Shown piece after piece: positions 24,768 through 33,028 of a stretch of 54,921 nt of DNA; position 1 is the stretch's first letter, and each line of letters starts with the position of its first letter. The notes under the pieces were generated by a model, which worked only from the letters and a program-made list of their open reading frames with translations, made no database searches and was not told the origin of the DNA. Made by a program: the position numbers and the translations under genes. This DNA is from Dehalococcoidia bacterium (GTDB lineage Bacteria > Chloroflexota > Dehalococcoidia > UBA2979). Where the stretch lies: NCBI GenBank assembly GCA_020845735.1, contig JADLFF010000051.1, positions 1 through 54,921 on the forward strand, given 5' to 3'.

Positions 24768-25528
24768 GCGGCGCTCGGTCCTGCGAGGTAGCGCTCGACG
24801 CTGACCTGCGCGCGCCGCGTAGCGTCCTCGACAAAGCGCGCGACGCGCACCTCGCCGACGTAATCGAGGGACCGCTGCGCGAGCGCCGGCCCATCCTTCG
24901 TGTGCTCCTCGATCTGCTCGTCGGTCATCCCGGCGCGCCGCAGGTGGATGTTCATCATGCGCGGGAACCGATCCCACGTCGGTCCCTGGCGCGCGAAGTC
25001 GAGGACGACCTCCCGCCACTGGCCGAGGTACGACCCATCGATGAAGTCCACCGAGGCACGCGCCTCGCACTCCTCGAGGGCGCTGGTGATGTCCCGGAGG
25101 GCCGTGACGTCCTCCAGCTCGCGCCGGTTCATCTCGTACTGGAGCGCCCGGTCGAGGACGTCCGCGAAGGGGTCGTGCGCCATCGAGGAGCGCGCGCCGA
25201 AGTAGTCGCGATACATCGTGTCGATGTACACCTCGTCCAGCACGAGGTGCGTGATCAGGCCGGCCATGAACGCCCGCGTCATCGCGTCGAGCGTCGCCTG
25301 GTCGCGCAGGCCGGGGTACTGCTCGAGCATCTTCGCGACCGAGTCCTGCATGTCCAGGCACTCGAGGTCGAAGAAGTGCGTGTGGATGCGGTCGCGTCGC
25401 GTCAGCACGCGGATGTCCGGCGCGGTGGCCCCGAGGTAGAACAGCCCGCGGTGTGCGTCGAGCGCCGGTGCGCGCAGCACCTCGGCCACGAGGCGCGCAC
25501 GGGTCATGTGTTGCCCGAGCGATGGCAC
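24764..25528 (-). CDS. Zn-dependent phospholipase C-like protein
   Basis: A 254-residue protein with the start PSLGQHMTRARLVAE and the pattern YLGATAPDIR...THFFDLE, then FMAGLITHLVLDEVY, all typical of zinc-dependent phospholipase C-like (PF00882) proteins, in which His and Asp bind zinc. The GTG at 25528 is chosen because the MPSLGxH N-terminus is conserved, GAGGGGGT precedes it, and it begins just after the hisG stop. There is no signal peptide, so it is probably intracellular. Its place within the his operon is unexplained; the substrate is unknown. Confidence 0.75.
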   Translation of the reverse strand: MPSLGQHMTRARLVAEVLRAPALDAHRGLFYLGATAPDIRVLTRRDRIHTHFFDLECLDMQDSVAKMLEQYPGLRDQATLDAMTRAFMAGLITHLVLDEVYIDTMYRDYFGARSSMAHDPFADVLDRALQYEMNRRELEDVTALRDITSALEECEARASVDFIDGSYLGQWREVVLDFARQGPTWDRFPRMMNIHLRRAGMTDEQIEEHTKDGPALAQRSLDYVGEVRVARFVEDATRRAQVSVERYLAGPSAA

Positions 25529-25529
25529 G

Positions 25530-26993
25530 CTAGACCCCCTCGGGTCCCGGCGCCGCGGCAACGAGCCGTCGCACGACCTCGTCCCGCAGCTCACCGAGTG
25601 CGCCGGCCGGCCGCTCGCGGTGCCCGATGATGCAGTTCGTCGACACCATGATCACATCGATCATGCGCAGGCGGTTTGCGCGCAGTGTCGTGCCCGTCTC
25701 GGAACCTTCGATGAGGATGTCCGCGTCTTCGGGCACGAAGCCCTCGGATGCCCCGTTGATGGGAATGACGGTGTACCGCCCGAGGTGGCGGTCGCGCGCA
25801 TAGCGGTCGGCGAGCGCGACGTATTCGGAGGCCACGCGAATCGCCTTTCGGGCGTCGTTACGTCTCCAGTGTGCCACCGCGTCCTCGATCGTCTCTGCCG
25901 GCACGTCCTCGGACACCACGGCTCCTAGATCGTACCTCGAACGGCCGAGGTCGCCGAGTTCCACCGCAGGCGAGGTGGGGAACGAGGCCCGGTGCGCCAT
26001 CAGCCAGTCGCGGCCCGTCAGACCGAGGTCGAACAGCCCGAGGGCAACGGCGCGCGGCATGTCCTGCGGCCGCATCACCTTCACCTCCAGGTCTTCGAGG
26101 CCGGGAGTGACGCTCCGCGGGCGGCGTGCTGCCTCCTGCTCCGTGTAGCCCTCGAAGGCGATGCCGGCGGCCGCGAGCGCGGCCACGGTGTGGCGCTGCG
26201 CGTGGCCGTCCGGCACAGCGATGCGCAGGCGCGGGCTCGATCGGCGTGGCACGGGCCTCGGCCCCGGGCGCACCTCGAGGGGTGCGGGCTCGATGAACCC
26301 GGCGCCCGCCTCGCCCGCGGGCAGGCGCAACAGCAGCCGCAGCGCCGCGCCCAGGTCGCTCCGCGCGAGGGCATCGCGGTTCCCGATGAGCCAGGCGGGA
26401 CCGTCATGCACGGTCACGAGCGGCACCAGCCCCTCGGCGAGGGCATCGGCCTCCGGCAGTAGCGCGAGCTCGGCGTCCTCGGGCAGCCACGCCTGGGGCT
26501 GTCCCCAGACGTCGATCACGCGATACGCGGGCACGCGCGCGCGGTTCAGCCACCGCTCGGCGAGGTTGGGGAACTCGGTGGTGACGCGCACGGTGCACGT
26601 GGAGGCGAGCTCCTCGAGGCTGACGCGGGACGCCGCCGCGAGGACGAGGCGGTTCGCCCCGACATCGAGCGGACGGATCAGCACCAGGGACTCCCGCGGG
26701 TGGCGAGCCAGCAGCTCGTCGACGCCCGAGCGGCTCGCGATGCCCAGCTCGTACTGACCGACGGCGACCTGGATCGGGATGTCACGGTCCGAGAAGACCC
26801 GCACCCCGACTCCCTCCACATCCTCGACCTCGAATCGGTAGGTGCGTGCCCCCTCGCGGTAGCCGGGCACGTCGAGGTTCGCCTGCTGGAGGCGCTCGGC
26901 GAGGGGGACGCGGAGGTCACCGCGCGGGAGGGCGACACGCACGCTCGGCACTTCGTTCGATGCCTCGTACGGCTCGTTCGGCGCCTCATTCAT
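25530..26993 (-). CDS. hisG: Tandem-core ATP phosphoribosyltransferase (HisG-HisG)
   Basis: A 487-residue protein, about twice the size of a short HisG, containing two catalytic cores. Core 1 (about 16-210) has VRVALPRGDL, YELGIASRSGVDEL and TTEFPNLAERW but lacks the PRPP loop: its equivalent (180-192) has no GTTL. Core 2 (about 255-483) has LRIAVPDGHA, FDLGLTGRDWL and an intact PRPP loop EGSETGTTLRAN (429-440) but a weak SEYVALADRY in place of the TEFPN segment. It catalyses the first step of histidine synthesis, PRPP plus ATP. No ACT-like regulatory domain is present, consistent with the adjacent hisZ. The ATG at 26993 overlaps the hisZ stop. Confidence 0.88.
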   Translation of the reverse strand: MNEAPNEPYEASNEVPSVRVALPRGDLRVPLAERLQQANLDVPGYREGARTYRFEVEDVEGVGVRVFSDRDIPIQVAVGQYELGIASRSGVDELLARHPRESLVLIRPLDVGANRLVLAAASRVSLEELASTCTVRVTTEFPNLAERWLNRARVPAYRVIDVWGQPQAWLPEDAELALLPEADALAEGLVPLVTVHDGPAWLIGNRDALARSDLGAALRLLLRLPAGEAGAGFIEPAPLEVRPGPRPVPRRSSPRLRIAVPDGHAQRHTVAALAAAGIAFEGYTEQEAARRPRSVTPGLEDLEVKVMRPQDMPRAVALGLFDLGLTGRDWLMAHRASFPTSPAVELGDLGRSRYDLGAVVSEDVPAETIEDAVAHWRRNDARKAIRVASEYVALADRYARDRHLGRYTVIPINGASEGFVPEDADILIEGSETGTTLRANRLRMIDVIMVSTNCIIGHRERPAGALGELRDEVVRRLVAAAPGPEGV

Positions 26994-28036
26994 TGCGAGT
27001 GCCCCCGACGGCGGCGCGGCACGCGGGAGGGCACGAGCGCGGCCAGGCCCAGGAGGTCGGCGCCAAACCCCGAGGCGGGGGCGGGCTCGCCGCCGATCGC
27101 CTCGCACAGCGCGTCGTACCGCCCGCCGGCCACGCACTCGCGGTCCTGCACGAGCAGGCGGAACGTGACCCCGCTGTAGTACTCGAGGTTGCGTGCGGTC
27201 GCCGGGACGACCCGGTACGGCACCTCCAGCTCGTCGAGGGCGTCGGCGACGGCCTCGAGCTCCGCGAGCGCATCGCTCAGCGCCGGCACCGCCTGTCCGA
27301 GGGTGGCGCGGAGGTTGGCGACGTACGCCCTCGAATCACCGTTCACCCCGAGGAGCAACCGCAGCGCCGAGCTCCCCTGCGGGTACTGCGCCAGCAGGTC
27401 GTCCGCGACGCTGGTCTCGCCGGAGAGCAGGCGGTCGTACGCCTCGACCTGCGCACGGCGATCGAGGCCGGCCGCCTCGAGGGCGGTGCGCACCAGTCCG
27501 GCGTGCGCGATCTCCACCTCGACGCCCTCGATGTTGAGCGCGCTCAGCAGGCGCAGCGCCAGCCGCACCAGCTCCGCGTCGCCCTCCCCCGATTCGACGC
27601 CAAAGGACTCGACGCCGCACTGCCAGATCTCGCGGTCAATCCCCTCCGGCTCGAACCGGTACACGGGCTGCACGTACGCGAGGCGTGCGAGCCCCTCGGG
27701 GAGGGCGCCCGTGGCGACCTGCTCGACGAACCAGCGGGCCGCAGCGACCGTGGCGTCCGGCCGCAACACGACGCGCTCCCCGCTCCAGCCGTCCCAGTCG
27801 AGGAAGGAGTACGTCCGGTCGAGGAGCTGGGGCGAGAGCGAGCCGCTCGAGGTGTACAGGTGCAGCGGCTCGACCGTCGGGGTGCGGATCTCGAGGTAGC
27901 CAGCCCGGCGTGTGACATCGAGGAACACGCGCTCCACGCCTCGGAACGTCGCCATCGTCCCGGGGTCGAGGTCGCGCATTCCCGTCACCCTGCTCGAGGG
28001 CGCTTCGGCCTCGAAGTCGGCGGTGGGTTCGTTCAT
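26990..28036 (-). CDS. hisZ: ATP phosphoribosyltransferase regulatory subunit HisZ
   Basis: A 348-residue class II aminoacyl-tRNA-synthetase-like protein (HisRS paralogue) without an anticodon-binding domain. It has RDLDPGTMATFRGVERVF, VVLRPDATVAAARWF, AYVQPVYRFEP and ARNLEYYSGVTFRLLVQD, weaker than a true HisRS. HisZ activates short HisG and makes it sensitive to histidine. It is the first structural gene of the operon. The ATG at 28036 is chosen as the longer reading runs through the attenuator terminator. Confidence 0.9.
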   Translation of the reverse strand: MNEPTADFEAEAPSSRVTGMRDLDPGTMATFRGVERVFLDVTRRAGYLEIRTPTVEPLHLYTSSGSLSPQLLDRTYSFLDWDGWSGERVVLRPDATVAAARWFVEQVATGALPEGLARLAYVQPVYRFEPEGIDREIWQCGVESFGVESGEGDAELVRLALRLLSALNIEGVEVEIAHAGLVRTALEAAGLDRRAQVEAYDRLLSGETSVADDLLAQYPQGSSALRLLLGVNGDSRAYVANLRATLGQAVPALSDALAELEAVADALDELEVPYRVVPATARNLEYYSGVTFRLLVQDRECVAGGRYDALCEAIGGEPAPASGFGADLLGLAALVPSRVPRRRRGHSQ

Positions 28037-28085
28037 CAGTAGACACCTATCGGCGAGCTGGGCACGCGGGGCGAACCGGCCGCGG

Positions 28086-28117
28086 CAACAAAAAGCCGCG
28101 ACGGGGGCCGTCGCGGC
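28086..28117 (-). terminator. Intrinsic terminator of the his attenuator
   Basis: On the minus strand a perfect 10-bp GC stem (28117-28108 with 28104-28095, 3-nt loop) is followed by TTTTTGTTG. It lies between the His-rich leader peptide and hisZ, exactly where an attenuator terminator belongs. Confidence 0.85.
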
Positions 28118-28149
28118 GGGGCTGTGGCGGGCTGTTGCTGGCGAGCCAG

Positions 28150-28248
28150 CTAGCTGCGGAGCGCGCGCGACGGCGTCGTATGCCCACGATGGGCATGGGC
28201 GTGGACGTGGGCGACACACGCGGAACGACTGGCAGGCGCACGCTTCAT
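28150..28248 (-). CDS. hisL: Histidine leader peptide
   Basis: A 32-residue open reading frame with five histidines in ten codons, HVHAHAHRGH (positions 14-23), ending in TAG. It starts 7 nt after a TACGCT -10 box, so it is read as leaderless, and is followed 33 nt later by an intrinsic terminator and then hisZ. GCTGGC-TC-GCCAGC just after the leader stop could be a pause or competing hairpin. Stalling at His codons when charged tRNA-His is scarce would be expected to prevent termination. The mechanism is inferred by analogy to the enterobacterial his leader. Confidence 0.75.
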   Translation of the reverse strand: MKRAPASRSACVAHVHAHAHRGHTTPSRALRS

Positions 28249-28255
28249 CGCTCGG

Positions 28256-28284
28256 AGCGTACGTGCCGAGGCGTGGGCGGTCAA
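28256..28284 (-). promoter_or_regulatory. Promoter of the his operon
   Basis: TTGACC (28284-28279) and TACGCT (28261-28256) with a 17-bp spacer, beginning 4 bp after the birA stop codon. The -10 box is 7 nt from the leader-peptide ATG. Confidence 0.7.
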
Positions 28285-28290
28285 TCCGGC

Positions 28291-29142
28291 TCAGGCACCC
28301 CGGAGCCCCTCGGAACCCCCCGAGGGCAACGTGGTCACGTCGCCCGCCGCGTACGCGACAGTACGTCCGTCATCGTGACGGAGCACGAGCTCACCCCTCG
28401 GAGTGACGTCCACGGCCAGGCCTTCGACCGGTCCCGCGGGAGTCGCGAGGCGGACGCGCTGGCCGATGGTCACGAGGCGGGCTCGCCACGCCTCGATGAG
28501 GGCGGACGGGGACGCATCGAGGAGCGCCGTCCAGCTGCTCAGCGCGTGGGACAGGGAAGCGAGCAGCACCTCGAGCGCCGGGGGCGGGCACCCGCTCGCC
28601 TCGATGCTGGTCGCGCGTGCCTCGAGCTCCGGGGGCAACGGGACGGCCCGGACGTTGATGCCCACCCCGAGGAACACGTCCGCCTCGGCATGGCCGGGGG
28701 TGATCCGCGACTCGGCGAGCACGCCGCCGAGCTTCCGCGCTGACCCATCGGCAGCCACGTGCTGCACGTCGTTCGGCCACTTGAGGACGGTCGCCAGCCC
28801 GGAGGCGGCGAGCACGGCGTCGCTCGCCGCGAGGCCGCCCGCCAGGGAGTACAGCGGCATCCCCTCGAGGCTGGATGTCCGCAGGTGATATGTCGCGTAC
28901 AGCCCCACCGAGGCGGTCGACAGCCAGTCTCGTCCGTGGCGCCCTCGGCCTGCCGACTGCGCCCCCGCGACATACACGGTGCCGGGCGCACCGCCAGCTG
29001 CCGCCCCCGCACGGGCGTCGTCCATGGTGGATGGCGTGCGCTCGAGGTAGCGCACGACGGCACCAACGGCACCGACGGCCGGCCGCTCGCCTCCTCGGAG
29101 CTGGTGCAGCGACGCCAGGTAGAGGTTCACATCGAACGGCAC
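28291..29142 (-). CDS. birA: Biotin-[acetyl-CoA-carboxylase] ligase
   Basis: A class I biotin protein ligase of about 283 residues that attaches biotin to carboxylase carrier domains. It shows TPSTMDDARAGA, GAQSAGRGRHGRDW with the GRGRHGR biotinyl-AMP loop, LKWPNDV, KLGGVLAES and GVGINVRA. There is no N-terminal helix-turn-helix, so it is not itself a repressor. The start is uncertain: GTG at 29142 or 29148 is preferred as the family begins near here. A longer frame begins at a TTG (29274) but passes through a terminator hairpin. Confidence 0.88.
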   Translation of the reverse strand: MPFDVNLYLASLHQLRGGERPAVGAVGAVVRYLERTPSTMDDARAGAAAGGAPGTVYVAGAQSAGRGRHGRDWLSTASVGLYATYHLRTSSLEGMPLYSLAGGLAASDAVLAASGLATVLKWPNDVQHVAADGSARKLGGVLAESRITPGHAEADVFLGVGINVRAVPLPPELEARATSIEASGCPPPALEVLLASLSHALSSWTALLDASPSALIEAWRARLVTIGQRVRLATPAGPVEGLAVDVTPRGELVLRHDDGRTVAYAAGDVTTLPSGGSEGLRGA

Positions 29143-29241
29143 GGACACGCTCGCGAGTGGGTCGGGGCTCGCCGTGCGCGCCTCGAGGCCGTGCGCGTGG
29201 CAAGCGACGATGGCGGGATGGGGACGCGAAGGAACGAAGAA

Positions 29242-29271
29242 GGGGCGCCTCGACCGCAGTCGAGACGCCCC
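29242..29271 (-). terminator. Intrinsic terminator upstream of birA
   Basis: A 13-bp stem with one mismatch (29271-29259 with 29254-29242, loop of 4) followed on the minus strand by TTCTTCGTTCC. It lies about 100 bp upstream of the birA start and downstream of a promoter and short reading frames, so it could be an attenuator or the end of a small RNA. Confidence 0.6.
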
Positions 29272-29315
29272 CAAGAGTCGGACAACGGCGATGTGCCTAG
29301 CCCGAACGCTTCCTC

Positions 29316-29384
29316 TTAGGAACGAACCTCCGAGGAGATGCTGGGCCTCCGGCTCACCACCGTCCGACTACTATCGTCTACCAC
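29316..29384 (-). CDS. Possible leader peptide ahead of birA
   Basis: A 22-codon GTG reading frame with AAAGGAGG (29401-29394) 9 nt upstream. The product is rich in Ser (7 of 22) and Arg, with VVSRRPSISS in the middle. A competing 8-codon leaderless frame starts at 29406. Multiple complementary segments (such as GTCGGAC with GTCCGAC) surround it. It may be a short leader in an attenuated transcript. The evidence is the ribosome site and position only. Confidence 0.35.
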   Translation of the reverse strand: MVDDSSRTVVSRRPSISSEVRS

Positions 29385-29414
29385 TGAGCATCACCTCCTT
29401 TCACTGAGAGGGAG

Positions 29415-29443
29415 GCTAGTCGTTGTACAGCGGCTCGTCAATC
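29415..29443 (-). promoter_or_regulatory. Promoter of the birA leader region
   Basis: TTGACG (29443-29438), 17-bp spacer, TAGCCT (29420-29415). It would start a transcript of about 160 nt ending at the terminator 29242-29271, or reading on into birA. Confidence 0.5.
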
Positions 29444-29472
29444 GGGAATTGTCCCTATGCCGCTGCCGAGCG

Positions 29473-29727
29473 CTAGCCCTCCGCCTCGCGACTGATCTTC
29501 GCGTCACCACCGACGCGAGCGGCGATCCACCCGAGGATCACGAGGACCGACACGGCGATCGCCGTGGCGAGCACCGCGTAGATATAGAGGCCGGTCAGCC
29601 CCTCGGACGCCGGCGCGATCTGGGCAATCGTCGCCTTGATCGCCTCGTTCCAGGCCAGCGCGGCCACCAGTCCGAGCGATGCCGACGCGAGCGTGATCAT
29701 CGTCTGGACGAATACACGCACGTTCAC
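29473..29727 (-). CDS. DUF5654 small membrane protein
   Basis: An 84-residue protein with two membrane helices. The first segment, about residues 12-30 (TLASASLGLVAALAWNEAI), carries the A-W-N-E-A-I motif of DUF5654; the second (about 46-70) is hydrophobic. The GTG at 29727 has AAGGGAG upstream. It lies 89 bp after the aminotransferase gene on the same strand. Function of the family is unknown. Confidence 0.82.
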   Translation of the reverse strand: MNVRVFVQTMITLASASLGLVAALAWNEAIKATIAQIAPASEGLTGLYIYAVLATAIAVSVLVILGWIAARVGGDAKISREAEG

Positions 29728-29816
29728 TCGCAGCTCCCTTCCACCTGCACCTCGCCGTCCGTACTACATACCGTGGTCGTCTGGCAGCCGCCACCGACGG
29801 ACCGACGAGGGGCGGG

Positions 29817-31169
29817 CTACTCGGTCACGGTGCGGATGGCTGTCGCAGTGGCGTCGATGAGGAAGTCGATGTCGTCCTCGGAGCTCACGAGGGGTGGGGC
29901 GAACACGAGCTGGTCGCCCACGAACCTCGTGATCACCTGGCCCTGCTCGCGCAGATGCCGCGCGACGCGACCCCCGACGGCCTCGGCCGGGTCGTACGCC
30001 TCACCCGTCCCGGCGTGGCGCACCAGCGTGAGGCCCGCGATGAGCCCGAGGTGCCGGAGGTTGGTCACGTGCGGATGGTCGCCCAGCGCCTCGCGGAGAC
30101 CGGTGCCCAGCCGCTCCCCGAGGACCGCTGCCCGCTCGACGAGCTGCTCGTCCTCGAAGATCTGGAGGTTGCGGAGGCCGACCGCCGCGGCTGCCGGGTG
30201 CGCGCTGTTCGTGTACGCGTGCATGAAGCGCGCATCGGACGGGAGGTCGAGGAGCGCGTCGTGGATCTCGCGTGACACGAGGAACGCGCCCATCGGGATG
30301 TACGCCGAGGTGATGGCCTTCGCCAGGCTGAGGATGTCCGGCTGCACACCCCAGTGCTCGAGGGCAAACCACTTTCCCGTCCGGCCGAAGCCCGTGATCA
30401 CCTCGTCGGCGATCAGCAGCACCTCGTAGCGGTCGCAGATCTCGCGGACGCGCGGCCAGTACTCGGGGGACGGCGTCCAGACGCCGCCGGCGCCCTTGAC
30501 GGGCTCGCCGATGAAGGCGGCGACGGTCTCCGGTCCCTCGCGCAGGATCGCGGCCTCGAGCCAGTGCGCGCACTCGCCGTCGGTGTTCGGGGTGCAGTCG
30601 CACTCGAGGTTGTCCGGCTTCGTGGCGCGCACCATCTCGGGCACGAGCGGGCCGAAGTACTTCCAGAACGGCGGCAGCCCGGTCATCGAGGAGGTGGCGA
30701 GCGTGCCTCCGTGGTACGAGCGCTCGCGCGCGATGAGCTTCACCTTCGACCCGCGACCCTTGAGGTTCCAGTAGAACCTCGCCACCTTGAGGGCGCCCTC
30801 GTTCGACTCGGAGCCGGAGTTGGTGAAGAAGACGCCGCTGAGGTTGTCGTAGGCCAGGCTGGCCACGCGGGCGGCCAGCCGGATCGCGGGCGCATTCGAG
30901 AAGCCCACGTAGTTGTTCGTGAAGGCGACCCGCCGCATCTGCTCCGCGGCCACGTCGGCCAGCTCCCCGCGGCCGTGTCCGACGGCGACGTTCCAGAGCG
31001 ACGACAGCGCATCGAGGTAGCGCCGGCCCTGGACGTCGAACAGCCATGCACCCTCGCCGTGGTCAAAGATGACGGGCGCCTGGTGGTCCGGGGCGTACCA
31101 CTGCGGGTGAATGAGGTGCGCCAGGTCCTCGTGGACGAGGTCGCTGATCGCCTCGGGCGACATGGTCAT
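29817..31169 (-). CDS. Class III (omega-type) aminotransferase
   Basis: A 450-residue PLP-dependent aminotransferase of fold type I, class III. It shows GRRYLDALSSLWNVAVGHG, FTNSGSESNEGALKVAR, SYHGGTLAT, LIADEVITGFGRTGKWF and the PLP lysine in LSLAKAITSAYIPMGA. These enzymes move amino groups from omega-amino acids, putrescine or taurine to pyruvate or ketoglutarate. The exact donor is not predictable. The ATG at 31169 has AGGAG upstream. It is monocistronic or followed by the DUF5654 gene. Confidence 0.93.
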   Translation of the reverse strand: MTMSPEAISDLVHEDLAHLIHPQWYAPDHQAPVIFDHGEGAWLFDVQGRRYLDALSSLWNVAVGHGRGELADVAAEQMRRVAFTNNYVGFSNAPAIRLAARVASLAYDNLSGVFFTNSGSESNEGALKVARFYWNLKGRGSKVKLIARERSYHGGTLATSSMTGLPPFWKYFGPLVPEMVRATKPDNLECDCTPNTDGECAHWLEAAILREGPETVAAFIGEPVKGAGGVWTPSPEYWPRVREICDRYEVLLIADEVITGFGRTGKWFALEHWGVQPDILSLAKAITSAYIPMGAFLVSREIHDALLDLPSDARFMHAYTNSAHPAAAAVGLRNLQIFEDEQLVERAAVLGERLGTGLREALGDHPHVTNLRHLGLIAGLTLVRHAGTGEAYDPAEAVGGRVARHLREQGQVITRFVGDQLVFAPPLVSSEDDIDFLIDATATAIRTVTE

Positions 31170-31390
31170 GCGGGCGCTCCTCACGCTTTCCCGGTCCGGG
31201 TCGCGCCGAGGTTAGCGCAGGAGGCCTGACCCCGCGGACCTCGAGCGCCGGGAGGGCCCGGACCGCGGCCGTGTGGCCGACATGCCGCAGCCACATCTGA
31301 GGCTGGTTCGTGAAGGGACCGCCACGGGTCGTCGGGCACGCTGTCGGGGGCGCCGCCGTCACGCGGCGCGGCAGCAGAAGGGACCTCGAG

Positions 31391-31675
31391 ATGGACGAGC
31401 GAAACCCCAACGTCGGGCCGACGCCCACGGCCCCCGACCGACAACCCGAGCGCGAGCCTCTCCAGGGGGACCGCGCGATCCCGCAGGAGGCGCCTCAGCC
31501 GGGCCAACCGCTCGGAGCACCGGGGTTGCCGCCGGCGCCGAGCCCTGCGCCCGGCGGTACGCCTGCCTCGGGGCCGGCGCTGCGTGCCCGATCTCCCTCG
31601 CAACCGGCGAAGCGCGCACGAGCGCTCGCGCGCCGGAGCGCGAGCCGCAACGTAGCCAGCGATAGCGCTCGGTAG
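31391..31675 (+). CDS. Small Pro-rich disordered protein
   Basis: A 94-residue Pro/Ala/Gly-rich sequence that is probably disordered, with a basic Arg-rich end (AKRARALARRSASR). The ATG at 31391 follows AGAAGGGA by 7 nt. Low complexity makes the call less certain, as GC-rich DNA gives such frames by chance, and the minus strand also has an open frame here. No family is recognised. Confidence 0.4.
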   Translation: MDERNPNVGPTPTAPDRQPEREPLQGDRAIPQEAPQPGQPLGAPGLPPAPSPAPGGTPASGPALRARSPSQPAKRARALARRSASRNVASDSAR

Positions 31676-31864
31676 GCGGCCGCCGCCAGCGGCGTTAACG
31701 AGGGAGCCCTCGATGCCCACGATGCACGCCGTATCCCGATCCGTTTATGCCGCGGCAATGCGGAGGGGGTCGGGTACGTCGCCCCTGTTGCGCTCGATCT
31801 CGGACGCTGCGAGCCGCCCATCACGGCCTGCGGCGAGCGACCGGCGGGCATCAGGGAGGGTGTC

Positions 31865-32947
31865 GTGAGAATCGCGCAGGTTGCTCCGCTTTACGAGAGC
31901 GTCCCGCCCCGGCTGTACGGCGGCACGGAACGCGTCGTTCACTTCCTCACCGAGGAGCTCGTCCGCCGAGGGCATGATGTCACGCTCTTCGCCAGCGGCG
32001 ACTCGACCACGCGGGCCCGCCTGGTCGCACCTCGGATCACCTCGCTGCGCCTCGATGGCGCCGACTCGGTCGAGGCGACCGTCGCCCACGCGCTCGAGTT
32101 CGAGCTCCTGGCGCAGCGCGTCGAACGCGGGGCCTTCGATGTGGTCCACGTCCACTGCGACCAGTCGGTGTGGCCGATGCTGCGGCGGCTGCCGGTCCCC
32201 CACGTCACCACGCTGCACGGCCGCCTCGATTTGCCGTCGCTGCGACCGCTCTTCAGTGAATTCAGCGACTTCCCCCTCGTCTCAATCTCCGATGCACATC
32301 GAGCGCCCGCGCCGGACGCACACTGGGAGGCCACGGTGCATCACGGGCTCCCCGAGACACTCTTCGAGTGCGGCCCCGGGGACGGGGGCTACCTCGCGTT
32401 CCTCGGCAGGATGTCGCCCGAGAAGCGCCCGGACCTGGCGATCGAGATCGCGGAGCGCGTCGGACTCCCGCTCAAGATGGCGGCAAAGGTCGACGGCGCG
32501 GACATCGAGTACTTCGCCAGCGTCGTCGAGCCGCGGCTGCGCGCCAGCCGCCACGCCGAGTACATCGGGGAGCTGGATGACACCGGCAAGAACGAGTTCC
32601 TGGGCAGCGCTCGCGCGCTCCTCTTCCCGATCGACTGGCCGGAGCCCTTTGGCCTCGCGATGATCGAGGCACTCGCGTGCGGCACGCCCGTGATCGCCTT
32701 CGACCGCGGCTCGGTCCCCGAGGTGATTCGGCACGGCGTCAGTGGCTTTATCGTGAACTCGGTCGATGAGGCGGCGCGGGCTGTCGAGAGCCTCCACATG
32801 ATCGACCGCGCCGATTGTCGCGCCGAGTTCGAGCAGCGCTTCGCGGCCTCGAGGATGGCGCGGGACTACCTCGATGTGTACGCGCGCGTCGCACAGAAGC
32901 ACATGTCGACCTGGAGTGAGGCGTCCGAGCAGCTGGCCATTGCCTGA
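31865..32947 (+). CDS. Glycosyltransferase family 4
   Basis: A 360-residue GT-B fold enzyme. The N-terminal domain opens with MRIAQVAPLYESVPPRLYGG and TERVVHFLTEELVRRGHDV. The C-terminal domain has YLAFLGRMSPEKRPDLAIE and FPIDWPEPFGLAMIEALACG, with the conserved EPFGL nucleotide-sugar region. It transfers sugar from a nucleotide donor to an unknown acceptor. The GTG at 31865 has GGGAGGG upstream. It is followed 81 bp later by a debranching-type enzyme, suggesting a shared glycan or trehalose/glycogen-like role. Confidence 0.92.
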   Translation: MRIAQVAPLYESVPPRLYGGTERVVHFLTEELVRRGHDVTLFASGDSTTRARLVAPRITSLRLDGADSVEATVAHALEFELLAQRVERGAFDVVHVHCDQSVWPMLRRLPVPHVTTLHGRLDLPSLRPLFSEFSDFPLVSISDAHRAPAPDAHWEATVHHGLPETLFECGPGDGGYLAFLGRMSPEKRPDLAIEIAERVGLPLKMAAKVDGADIEYFASVVEPRLRASRHAEYIGELDDTGKNEFLGSARALLFPIDWPEPFGLAMIEALACGTPVIAFDRGSVPEVIRHGVSGFIVNSVDEAARAVESLHMIDRADCRAEFEQRFAASRMARDYLDVYARVAQKHMSTWSEASEQLAIA

Positions 32948-33028
32948 CCTCGCCACTGCGGCCGCAGAGGGACGCAGGCGCGGGCGGCCACAGCCTGGCT
33001 GCTCGCGCCTCCATTCGAACGGTTGACC

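Noticed and set aside
28037..28219. N-terminal extension of hisZ
   Set aside because: The in-frame extension runs through the attenuator terminator and has no family match.
29275..29472. A tRNA or T-box riboswitch upstream of birA
   Set aside because: No tRNA cloverleaf or T-box GGUGGNACCGCG sequence is present.
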